DNA of 8,905 nt from Clostridia bacterium (lineage in GTDB: Bacteria; Bacillota_A; Clostridia; Oscillospirales; Acutalibacteraceae). Each line of letters starts with the position of its first letter. Within the stretch, counting starts at the first letter, position 1. Positions 1 through 5,704 of the stretch are shown here, piece by piece. The stretch lies in contig JAFYUD010000230.1 in NCBI GenBank assembly GCA_017549665.1, positions 1 through 8,905 on the forward strand, given 5' to 3'. A model generated the notes under the pieces. That model had not been told where the DNA came from and searched no databases. It saw only the letters and a list, made by a program, of their open reading frames with translations. The position numbers and the translations under genes are program-made.

Positions 1-1
1 A

Positions 2-121
2 GCCGCAGGGTCAACAATCACCGAAAATGTGCCTGACAATTCACTTGCCGTCGCAAGGGAAAGACAAACCAATAAAATCGGCTGGATTACAGAAAACCAG
101 CCTTACAGAAATAAAGTATAA
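2..121 (+). CDS. glmU: GlmU C-terminus (partial): bifunctional UDP-GlcNAc pyrophosphorylase / glucosamine-1-phosphate N-acetyltransferase
   Basis: Only the last 39 codons and the TAA stop (119-121) lie in the window; the gene begins upstream. Frame 2 opens with AAGSTITENVP and continues with SLAVARERQ and an NKIGW element. This matches the end of the left-handed beta-helix acetyltransferase domain of GlmU, where a G-S-x-I-T-x-x-V-P turn is followed by a conserved A-x-A-R-x-R-Q segment. In the known family, GlmU acetylates glucosamine-1-phosphate and then uridylylates it to UDP-GlcNAc, the cytoplasmic precursor of peptidoglycan. The uridylyltransferase domain cannot be checked here. The tail after NKIGW is short and hydrophilic. 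The pth start follows after 12 nt, so the two genes are probably one transcript; glmU near pth is a common arrangement in Firmicutes. The prs gene that often sits between them is absent here. Confidence 0.88.
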   Translation, partial: AAGSTITENVPDNSLAVARERQTNKIGWITENQPYRNKV

Positions 122-133
122 GGAAAAAGGATT

Positions 134-766
134 ATGGCATTTCTCAAGAAAAAAACATTCGGCTCATCATCTGCCGCAGGTCCTGTTGAGTTCATCATCG
201 CAGGTCTGGGCAACCCCGGAAAGGAATATGAGCTTTCAAGACACAACGCAGGCTTTCTCTGCCTTGACATTCTTGCAAACAGAGACGATTTCAAAACTGA
301 CAGAATGAAGTTCAGGTCACTTGTTGCAGATACTGTCATCAACGGTCACAGATGTCTCATCATGAGACCTCAGACCTACATGAATAACAGCGGTGAGGCT
401 ATCAGGGAGGCTGCATCATTCTACAAGATTCCACCTGAAAAATGTATCGTTATTTTTGACGATATCGACATTCCCATGGGTGCGCTGAGAATCAGAAGAA
501 AAGGCTCTGCAGGGTCACACAACGGTGTAAAGAGCATTGTTTATCACCTTAACAGTGACAACTTCCCCCGCATAAAAATCGGTGTAGGCGCAAAGCCTCA
601 TCCCGATTACGACCTGAAGGACTACGTCCTTGGTACATTTTCAAAGCACGACCAGGCTGTGCTCAAGGATTCCATGGCTAAGGCATGTGAAGCAATTGAC
701 TACATCCTTGACGGTGATATAGACAAGGCAATGCAGAATTGTCAGCTGGCTGGTGAAAAGAAATGA
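134..766 (+). CDS. pth: Peptidyl-tRNA hydrolase
   Basis: Cytoplasmic esterase that frees tRNA from prematurely released peptidyl-tRNA. The 210-residue product shows the bacterial Pth signatures: GLGNPGKEYE at 24-33 (Asn27 = E. coli Asn10), RHNAGF at 36-41 with catalytic His37 (E. coli His20), RPQTYMNNSG at 78-87 (Asn84 = Asn68), FDDIDIPMG at 108-116 (Asp109 = Asp93) and GSAGSHNG at 124-131 (Asn130 = Asn114). All catalytic and substrate-contact residues are therefore present. The enzyme domain begins near residue 19 and is preceded by a Lys/Ser-rich extension (MAFLKKKTFGSSSAAG) that E. coli Pth lacks. No ATG, GTG or TTG lies between it and the core, and an AGGAAAAAGG Shine-Dalgarno sequence (121-130) precedes ATG 134, so the longer form is probably real. 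The gene follows glmU closely and its TGA overlaps the next start by 4 nt (ATGA at 763-766), which suggests translational coupling. Confidence 0.95.
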   Translation: MAFLKKKTFGSSSAAGPVEFIIAGLGNPGKEYELSRHNAGFLCLDILANRDDFKTDRMKFRSLVADTVINGHRCLIMRPQTYMNNSGEAIREAASFYKIPPEKCIVIFDDIDIPMGALRIRRKGSAGSHNGVKSIVYHLNSDNFPRIKIGVGAKPHPDYDLKDYVLGTFSKHDQAVLKDSMAKACEAIDYILDGDIDKAMQNCQLAGEKK

Positions 767-1932
767 ACATAATGAAACTTTACGAAACACTCAGAATCGG
801 CACTGACAAGGCTCTTCTTGCTGCTGACAGATGTGTTTACAAGGCAACAAAGGGCAAGCTCGGCAAGCTCATGTTTTCCGAGCAGGTAAAGACAACAAAC
901 GTAGGCTCAAAGGTTAAAATTCTCGCTCAGGACGAGGATTCCGTCACAATCGCAAGGGTTGACGCAAACGGGAAAATCCTTGACGACGGCTTCAGAATTC
1001 TCTCTTCAACCGATTTCCATTTCGGTGACGACACGGCACTCCGTTTCAAGTGTATGGATATGTTTATGAAGCATATCAGGGCAACAACTCCTGACCTTGT
1101 TGTGCTGACAGGTGATATCATCCAGTCAAAATTCCAGCATTTTGATGCTATTCAGTTTGCACAGTTTATGGAAAAAATCGGTGTTTACTGGGCATTCGTC
1201 TTCGGCAATCACGAAGCAAGAGAGGAAAAGGGCAGATTCAAGCACCTTCTCATGTCCTGCAAAAACTCATTCCCCCACTGCATTGCACTTGAGGGAAGAA
1301 AGGACCTTTTCGGTTACGGCAACTACTGCATCAACATAATGAAAAATGAAAACGAGCTTCTCAGGACTCTTTTCATGTTCGACTCAGGCAGAGACGTTAT
1401 CGAAGAATATGTAAAATCCCACGGTGCGCCTGCTGACATAAAAAATTACGATTTCATCAAGAATAATCAGATGGACTGGTACAAAGAAAAAATCACCGCA
1501 CTCAGAGAAAAGTACGGCGACGTAAAGTCATTTATGTATATGCATATTCCCATCAACGAATATGAGGAGGTTATCAGCCCCGAAAAGCAGGAAGACGGCG
1601 TGTATCCCTTTACCGACAAGTGTCAGGTATTTTACGGAAAGGCTTACGAAACCGTCGGCTGCTCAAAATTCAACAGCGGTCTGTTTGACCTTATAAAAGA
1701 GCTTGGCAGTACAGAAGCTGTATTCTCAGGTCACGACCATGTAAATGATTTCTGTGTAATATATGACGGTGTCTATCTTGTTTACAACCAGAACAACGGT
1801 TACGAAACCTACACTCTCGACGAGAAGTGCGAATGCGAGGAAAAGGACTGGGTTCAGGGTGTAACAATCACAGACATTTCTCCCGACGGAGCATTTGATA
1901 TCAGTCAGAGATTCAACAGAATGTATTTATAA
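763..1932 (+). CDS. Calcineurin-like metallophosphoesterase
   Basis: A 389-residue protein with every dimetal phosphoesterase motif in order: D-x-H at 84-86 (STDFHFGDD), G-D at 117-118 (VVLTGDII), G-N-H-E at 148-151, a lone His at 261 (YMHIPI) and G-H-D-H at 323-326. These residues bind two metal ions and hydrolyse phosphomonoesters or diesters in the Metallophos family. The spacing and the long insert between GNHE and the lone His resemble fungal Dcr2-like enzymes more than nucleases or cyclic-nucleotide phosphodiesterases; that comparison is from memory. Residues 1-80 have no recognised domain, and neither a signal peptide nor a membrane helix is evident, so a cytoplasmic location is likely. 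The substrate cannot be read from sequence. The start at 763 is chosen because ATG overlaps the pth stop (ATGA); a second in-frame ATG at 772 is possible. The gene is last in the glmU-pth transcript and ends just before a strong terminator. Confidence 0.9.
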   Translation: MNIMKLYETLRIGTDKALLAADRCVYKATKGKLGKLMFSEQVKTTNVGSKVKILAQDEDSVTIARVDANGKILDDGFRILSSTDFHFGDDTALRFKCMDMFMKHIRATTPDLVVLTGDIIQSKFQHFDAIQFAQFMEKIGVYWAFVFGNHEAREEKGRFKHLLMSCKNSFPHCIALEGRKDLFGYGNYCINIMKNENELLRTLFMFDSGRDVIEEYVKSHGAPADIKNYDFIKNNQMDWYKEKITALREKYGDVKSFMYMHIPINEYEEVISPEKQEDGVYPFTDKCQVFYGKAYETVGCSKFNSGLFDLIKELGSTEAVFSGHDHVNDFCVIYDGVYLVYNQNNGYETYTLDEKCECEEKDWVQGVTITDISPDGAFDISQRFNRMYL

Positions 1933-1944
1933 TTTTACATAATA

Positions 1945-1972
1945 AAAAGCCGATGCAGCTGCATCGGCTTTT
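1945..1972. terminator. Bidirectional rho-independent terminator between convergent genes
   Basis: A perfect 28-bp palindrome with arms AAAAGCCGATGCAG and CTGCATCGGCTTTT lies between the convergent stop codons at 1932 (plus) and 1978 (minus). The GC-rich stem is flanked by A and T runs, so each strand gives a hairpin followed by a U-run. With no spacer at the dyad centre, the central few bases would form the loop. It would end the glmU-pth-phosphoesterase transcript on one strand and the phosphatase-DUF4474 transcript on the other. Confidence 0.93.
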
Positions 1973-1977
1973 GTTGT

Positions 1978-2934
1978 TTATCTCCAGATAATTGTCATTG
2001 TAAGACCGAGACGCTGATAGTTGACACCTTCAACAAAACCAAGGTCGAGAAGTGCATCCTCAAGTGCGTCTGCCATTCCTACATCTTCCATAAAGAAGGA
2101 TGCATGAAGTGTAAGCTCACTGGGCGTAACCATATCGAAAAGCTTGAAGCCTGTAAGCCACCAGTGTCTTTCCGCACCTCGTGTCATGTAAAGCTCGTCG
2201 CCTCTGTAAAGTGCGTATGACATTGTAAGCATCATGTCGTCAGGCACGCAGGCATAGAATTCCATTGATGTGTCCTTATCCTTGTAATAGACACCCATTT
2301 CTGCACCTGTTGTAATACCGTATCTGCCCTTCCACAGCTGATACATCCAGTCATAATCACCGTATGTGAATTTGATTCGGATTGTATCGTAATACATGCC
2401 TGTAAGAGGAGCGCCGGCATCGTAAAGAGATGTGAAGCCGAAATTGCGCTGCCATGACTGTGACTCAGAATAGAAGATACGCTGATTCTTGTCATATCTG
2501 AAGCCTGCAGCAAGAATCACTTCACCGATTGTCTTTGCTGTGCCTGTAAGACCTTCAAGAGAATTATCATCAGAAATTGTAGCACCGTTTGTAACAACAT
2601 TAAAGAAGACAGGCTCGCCGACCTTGGCTGTAGTTGTTTCAACTACCACAGAATATGTCTCAGCTTCCGCAAGGAAATTCTCAACATAACTCTCTTCGGG
2701 AGTGAGTGTTGTTGTTACAGAAGTTTCAACAGTTGAAATTTCTTCTGTTGTTATAACATTTGTAGTAGCTTTTTCATAAGTCGGGTCGTCAATAAGTCCT
2801 GCAGTGGGAGTGCCCGGTTTTTTCTCAGACATAATCAGGAATAATGCGGCAGCAATCGCTGCAGCGATAACAACAGCAACAACAGCCCATATCAGACCTT
2901 TCTTAGCACCTGATTCTTTTTTACCAGTTTCCAT
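1978..2934 (-). CDS. Single-pass membrane protein with Thr-rich linker and C-terminal DUF4474-like domain
   Basis: A 318-residue protein in three parts. Residues 1-12 are hydrophilic and Lys-rich; about 13-35 form a strongly hydrophobic helix (GLIWAVVAVVIAAAIAAALF), a membrane anchor with the N-terminus inside. Residues about 42-105 are Thr/Glu/Val-rich (ITTEEISTVETSVTTT) and look like an exported flexible linker. Residues about 134-318 resemble the uncharacterised DUF4474 domain of Firmicutes: TIGEVILAAGFRYD, YDWMYQLWKGRYGITTGAEMGVY at 194-216, CVPDDMMLTMSYALYR and RHWWLTGFKLF at 256-266. The DUF assignment is from memory of the WKG-x-YG-x-TTGAE and HWWLTGFK patterns. I know of no assigned function for this domain and see no catalytic motif. 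GGAAG about 10 nt upstream may be the ribosome binding site. The gene lies 71 nt downstream of the alkaline phosphatase on the same strand, with no terminator between them, so co-transcription is likely. Confidence 0.82.
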   Translation of the reverse strand: METGKKESGAKKGLIWAVVAVVIAAAIAAALFLIMSEKKPGTPTAGLIDDPTYEKATTNVITTEEISTVETSVTTTLTPEESYVENFLAEAETYSVVVETTTAKVGEPVFFNVVTNGATISDDNSLEGLTGTAKTIGEVILAAGFRYDKNQRIFYSESQSWQRNFGFTSLYDAGAPLTGMYYDTIRIKFTYGDYDWMYQLWKGRYGITTGAEMGVYYKDKDTSMEFYACVPDDMMLTMSYALYRGDELYMTRGAERHWWLTGFKLFDMVTPSELTLHASFFMEDVGMADALEDALLDLGFVEGVNYQRLGLTMTIIWR

Positions 2935-2956
2935 CTCTTTTTCACTTCCGTTTCAT

Positions 2957-2994
2957 CGGTAACATGACAGTATCACATTACCGTCAGTTGTTAC
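2957..2994 (-). other. Intergenic stem-loop with two alternative pairings
   Basis: The 71-nt gap between the alkaline phosphatase and the DUF4474-like gene can fold in two mutually exclusive ways. One pairs CGGTAA (2957-2962) with TTACCG (2978-2983). The other pairs GTAACATGAC (2959-2968) with GTCAGTTGTTAC (2983-2994), leaving a 2-nt bulge. Neither is followed by a U-run, so this is not a terminator; it might affect processing or translation of the downstream gene. The length is modest and it could be chance. Confidence 0.3.
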
Positions 2995-3005
2995 GCAGTA
3001 TTTTA

Positions 3006-4151
3006 TCAGTAGTTTGCAACCTCACAGGGGAACTGCTCTGCTGTAAAGCCGAGAAGGTATGCAACTCTCTGAGGAATTTCATAGTTATTGATAATTTCAT
3101 GCTTTCTCATGAACTTATCTGAACCGTATACACGAAGGGGTACGTTTGTACTTGAGTGTGAGCCCTGTGTGAATGAGTATGTATCTTCCTCGTAGTTGTA
3201 CTCAATGCCACCTGTTTCGTGGTCAGCAGTAACGATAACGAGAGTTTCACCGTCTGCCATAGCGTAATCAAGAACAGCTGAAACAGTTCTGTCGAACTCT
3301 TCGAGAGCTTCTGTCATTTCAGCGTCAAGATTGCTGTGAGAATGCTTGTCGATGTGAGCGCCTTCAATCATAAGGAAGAAGCCTTCGTCTGTATCATCAA
3401 GAAGGTCAATAGCCTTCATTGCCATCTGCTCAAGGTTGGGAGTGTTGGCATCTGACTGTTCAAGAGTCCAGAGCTGATTTGTGAACTGTGCAAAGCTGCG
3501 GCTGCCTTCTTCAAGAGCCATCATCTCTTCATAGTTTGTGATGTATGTAAAGCCGTTTGCTTCAGCAGCACTCTTTGTTGCAGTGCCGTTTGAATGACCC
3601 CAGATAAGGTCAATGCCTGATGTAAGCTGGTCAGCTGTGATATCCTCTTCGTTGCCTCTGTCAGAAGAATGAGCAGAGAATGCTGAGGGAGTAGCACCTG
3701 ATGTTTCATCAGTTGTGATAACACCTGTCATCATGCCGTTTTCGTGGCAAAGCTCTGTGATATTCTTGGGATGTGTAAATGCATTCGCAGGGTCGTAAAG
3801 GTAAACACCGATAGCGCCGTTATAGGTTCTTACACCTGTTGCGAGAGCTGTACCTGCTGCAGCTGAATCTGTGACTGCACTTGTAAGTGAACGTGTCATT
3901 GCCTTACCCTGATATGTAAGAGTATCCATTGCAAGAGTGATGCCACGTTCCTGCTTAGTCTTTTCAAGATGAAGAGGACCCATGCCGTCACCGATAAGAT
4001 AAATAACGTTTTTGATGTTATTGTCTGTGTAATCTGCGGGGTCAACAGTTGTTGAAGGAGCAAAAAGACCGAACATTGAACCGAATGTCATAACGATTGA
4101 CATAATTACAGATGCGACTTTTGCCCATGCGGGAGCGAACATTGCTGCCAT
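3006..4151 (-). CDS. Alkaline phosphatase (PhoA family), exported or membrane-anchored
   Basis: Phosphomonoesterase of the alkaline phosphatase superfamily, 381 residues. Visible signatures, with E. coli PhoA equivalents: IGDGMG at 53-58 (metal ligand Asp55 = Asp51), VTDSAAAGTA with nucleophile Ser96 (= Ser102), SGATPSAF with Thr154 (= Thr155), Arg165 (= Arg166), EGAHIDKHSH with Glu263, Asp268 and His272 (= Glu322, Asp327, His331), TADHETGG with Asp310-His311 (= Asp369-His370) and His332 (= His412). The two-zinc, one-magnesium site and the phosphate-binding Arg therefore look intact. Residues about 11-31 are hydrophobic (VASVIMSIVMTFGSMFGLFA), an export signal or anchor, so activity is probably outside the cell, releasing phosphate from organic esters. 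No lipobox is seen. AAGAGGTG (4159-4166) lies 7 nt before ATG 4151, and a promoter lies upstream. The gene is shorter than E. coli PhoA and lacks its large insertions. No clear Pho box was found, so phosphate control is unproven. Confidence 0.92.
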   Translation of the reverse strand: MAAMFAPAWAKVASVIMSIVMTFGSMFGLFAPSTTVDPADYTDNNIKNVIYLIGDGMGPLHLEKTKQERGITLAMDTLTYQGKAMTRSLTSAVTDSAAAGTALATGVRTYNGAIGVYLYDPANAFTHPKNITELCHENGMMTGVITTDETSGATPSAFSAHSSDRGNEEDITADQLTSGIDLIWGHSNGTATKSAAEANGFTYITNYEEMMALEEGSRSFAQFTNQLWTLEQSDANTPNLEQMAMKAIDLLDDTDEGFFLMIEGAHIDKHSHSNLDAEMTEALEEFDRTVSAVLDYAMADGETLVIVTADHETGGIEYNYEEDTYSFTQGSHSSTNVPLRVYGSDKFMRKHEIINNYEIPQRVAYLLGFTAEQFPCEVANY

Positions 4152-4158
4152 AAAAAAA

Positions 4159-4166
4159 CACCTCTT
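4159..4166 (-). promoter_or_regulatory. Ribosome binding site of the alkaline phosphatase gene
   Basis: The minus strand reads AAGAGGTG followed by seven T residues and then ATG at 4151. The spacing fits a Firmicutes Shine-Dalgarno sequence and supports 4151 as the start rather than the internal ATG three codons later. Confidence 0.75.
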
Positions 4167-4183
4167 ATTTTAATATATATTAT

Positions 4184-4212
4184 ATAATACTACTTTACTG
4201 AGCTAAAATCAA
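4184..4212 (-). promoter_or_regulatory. Sigma-A-type promoter of the alkaline phosphatase / DUF4474 unit
   Basis: On the minus strand, TTGATT (plus 4207-4212) and TATTAT (plus 4184-4189) are separated by exactly 17 nt. They lie in a very AT-rich stretch immediately after the phosphohexomutase stop codon at 4217. The predicted start site is near 4177, giving a short leader before the ribosome binding site. It implies that the phosphatase and DUF4474-like genes can be transcribed separately from the sigma-phosphomutase pair. No terminator is visible between pgm and this promoter, so read-through is also possible. Confidence 0.6.
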
Positions 4213-4216
4213 GATA

Positions 4217-5704
4217 TTAAAGCGAAAGACTTTCATATTTTTCGACAAATTTATTGAATTGCTCAACAATCTTACCGACACCGCCCTGAGAATAGCTTTC
4301 CGCATTAAAAGGAAGCACGGGATCATGGACGCTCAGTCTCAGAAGCATCCAGCCGTCACCATGGTCTTTATCAAGAGAAATCCTGATTCCCTCATAGTTG
4401 TCGGGTGCAATCGTCCAGCCCGTCTGATTCTCTGCATATTCAGAAAGTTCACAGATAACCTTTTCACCATAAGGTCTGAAATCATCACAGAGAATTCTGT
4501 AGCGCATTTCCCTTTCCTCAACCGGCTCCTTCATATCAGAAATCAGGTCAGAAAGGCTCTTTCCTTCTTTTCTGAGCTTTGCAAGAAGAACGATAATCTT
4601 TGTGATAAGATATGCACCGTCATCAAGGAAATAATTTTCTTTAAGTGCGGCATGTCCCGAAGTTTCAATCGCAAGGGGTGCACAAACACCTTCATTTTCA
4701 AGTCTTATTGCCTCATTGATAACGTTTTTGTAGCCACGTCTGAAGCGGTGATGCTTACCGCCCAGATGATTTTCAATAAAATCGTGAAGTCCGTCACTTG
4801 TGACTGAATCTGTAACAATCGTAGCGCCGGGATTATCCTCAAGTGCAATAACAGAAGCCAGCGCCACAAGTCGGTTACGGTTTATCTCCTCACCCGATGC
4901 GTCAACGCAAGCAGCCCTGTCAACGTCCGTGTCAAAAATAACGCCAAGGTCTGCACCCGACGCAATAACTGCATCTGAAATAAATTTCATAGCAACCTTG
5001 TTTTCGGGATTTGGTGTATGATTCGGAAACATTCCGTCAGGCTCAAGAAAAAGACTGCCTGAAATGTCAGCACCAAGCTCTCCCAGCACTTTTTCAGCAT
5101 AAAATCCGCCTGCACCGTTACCTGCATCGGTAACAATATGAAAGCCCTCAAGAGGCTTGTCATAATTTTCTGCATTTACACCCTTACATATCATTTCCCT
5201 GAGCATCTGAGCATACTTACTCATAAAATCAGTTGCAACAGCACCGCTGACATCTGAAAAATCAGAGACAGGGGCATTTTCAGCTTTTTCAAGGATTGCC
5301 GTGATATCACTGCCCTCAAATCCGCCGTCTTTTGTGAAGAATTTGAGTCCGTTTTTATCATAAGGATGATGACTTGCCGTAATCTGCACGGAGGCAGTGC
5401 ATCCCGTCACAACAGTTGTCATAAACATTGCAGGTGTGGAAGAAAGTGCGCAGTCAAGGACCTTCACGCCCTCTGACAGAAGCACGGAAATCACTGCATT
5501 CTTTATTCTTTCAGCAGAAACACGGGAATCGTGTCCCACCGCAACGGTCATATCTGCAGGTGAAAGTGATGTCTTTTCCTGCATTACAGCAAGGAAGCCC
5601 CATGTAATTTTTCTGACAGCTTCATCTGTAAGGTCAGTATTTTCACCAACTGCAGTACCTCTTATATCTGTACCGCTTTTAAGTTTCATAAGTGACATAC
5701 TCAT
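4217..5704 (-). CDS. Alpha-D-phosphohexomutase (phosphoglucomutase/phosphomannomutase family)
   Basis: Cytoplasmic enzyme that moves phosphate between C1 and C6 of hexose phosphates through a phosphoserine. The 495 residues contain the four family elements: GTDIRG at 11-16, catalytic TASHHP at 109-114 (Ser111), metal-binding DTDVDR at 258-263, sugar-binding ETSGH at 347-351, and the C-terminal phosphate loop RLSVHDPVLPFNAES at 456-470. Several differ from classical PGM/PMM or GlmM, which have GExSGH and R-x-S-N-x-E-P-x-L. The GTDIRG, STPAMF, TASHHPYDKNG and R-L-S-x-H-D-P-V-L-P set recalls a subgroup that includes plant plastid homologues. This is from memory, so the sugar specificity is left open. 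The start overlaps the sigma gene stop (TAATG), implying translational coupling. GGAG at 5712-5715 lies 7 nt before ATG 5704, while AGGAG at 5707-5711 lies 8 nt before a second ATG at 5698; either start is possible. Numbering here is from 5704. Confidence 0.9.
   Translation of the reverse strand: MSMSLMKLKSGTDIRGTAVGENTDLTDEAVRKITWGFLAVMQEKTSLSPADMTVAVGHDSRVSAERIKNAVISVLLSEGVKVLDCALSSTPAMFMTTVVTGCTASVQITASHHPYDKNGLKFFTKDGGFEGSDITAILEKAENAPVSDFSDVSGAVATDFMSKYAQMLREMICKGVNAENYDKPLEGFHIVTDAGNGAGGFYAEKVLGELGADISGSLFLEPDGMFPNHTPNPENKVAMKFISDAVIASGADLGVIFDTDVDRAACVDASGEEINRNRLVALASVIALEDNPGATIVTDSVTSDGLHDFIENHLGGKHHRFRRGYKNVINEAIRLENEGVCAPLAIETSGHAALKENYFLDDGAYLITKIIVLLAKLRKEGKSLSDLISDMKEPVEEREMRYRILCDDFRPYGEKVICELSEYAENQTGWTIAPDNYEGIRISLDKDHGDGWMLLRLSVHDPVLPFNAESYSQGGVGKIVEQFNKFVEKYESLSL

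Noticed and set aside
103..342. Minus-strand small open frame opposite the pth start
   Set aside because: It overlaps a fully supported pth gene and shows no motif; it is an antisense shadow.
1978..2934. DUF4474-like protein as the anti-sigma factor for the sigma fusion
   Set aside because: No anti-sigma motif is visible in its 12-residue cytoplasmic part, which is too short to bind a sigma factor, and it is transcribed from a separate promoter.
2957..2994. Terminator between the alkaline phosphatase and DUF4474-like genes
   Set aside because: The stem-loop is imperfect and lacks a U-run on the minus strand, so read-through is more likely; it is kept only as a low-confidence structure.
4184..4212. 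PhoB/PhoP box at the alkaline phosphatase promoter
   Set aside because: No direct repeats of TTAACA-like or CTGTCAT-like elements at 11-bp spacing were seen near the -35 region.
4259..4807. 182-codon plus-strand open frame opposite the phosphohexomutase
   Set aside because: The minus frame shows all phosphohexomutase motifs; the plus frame has no recognisable domain or ribosome binding site.
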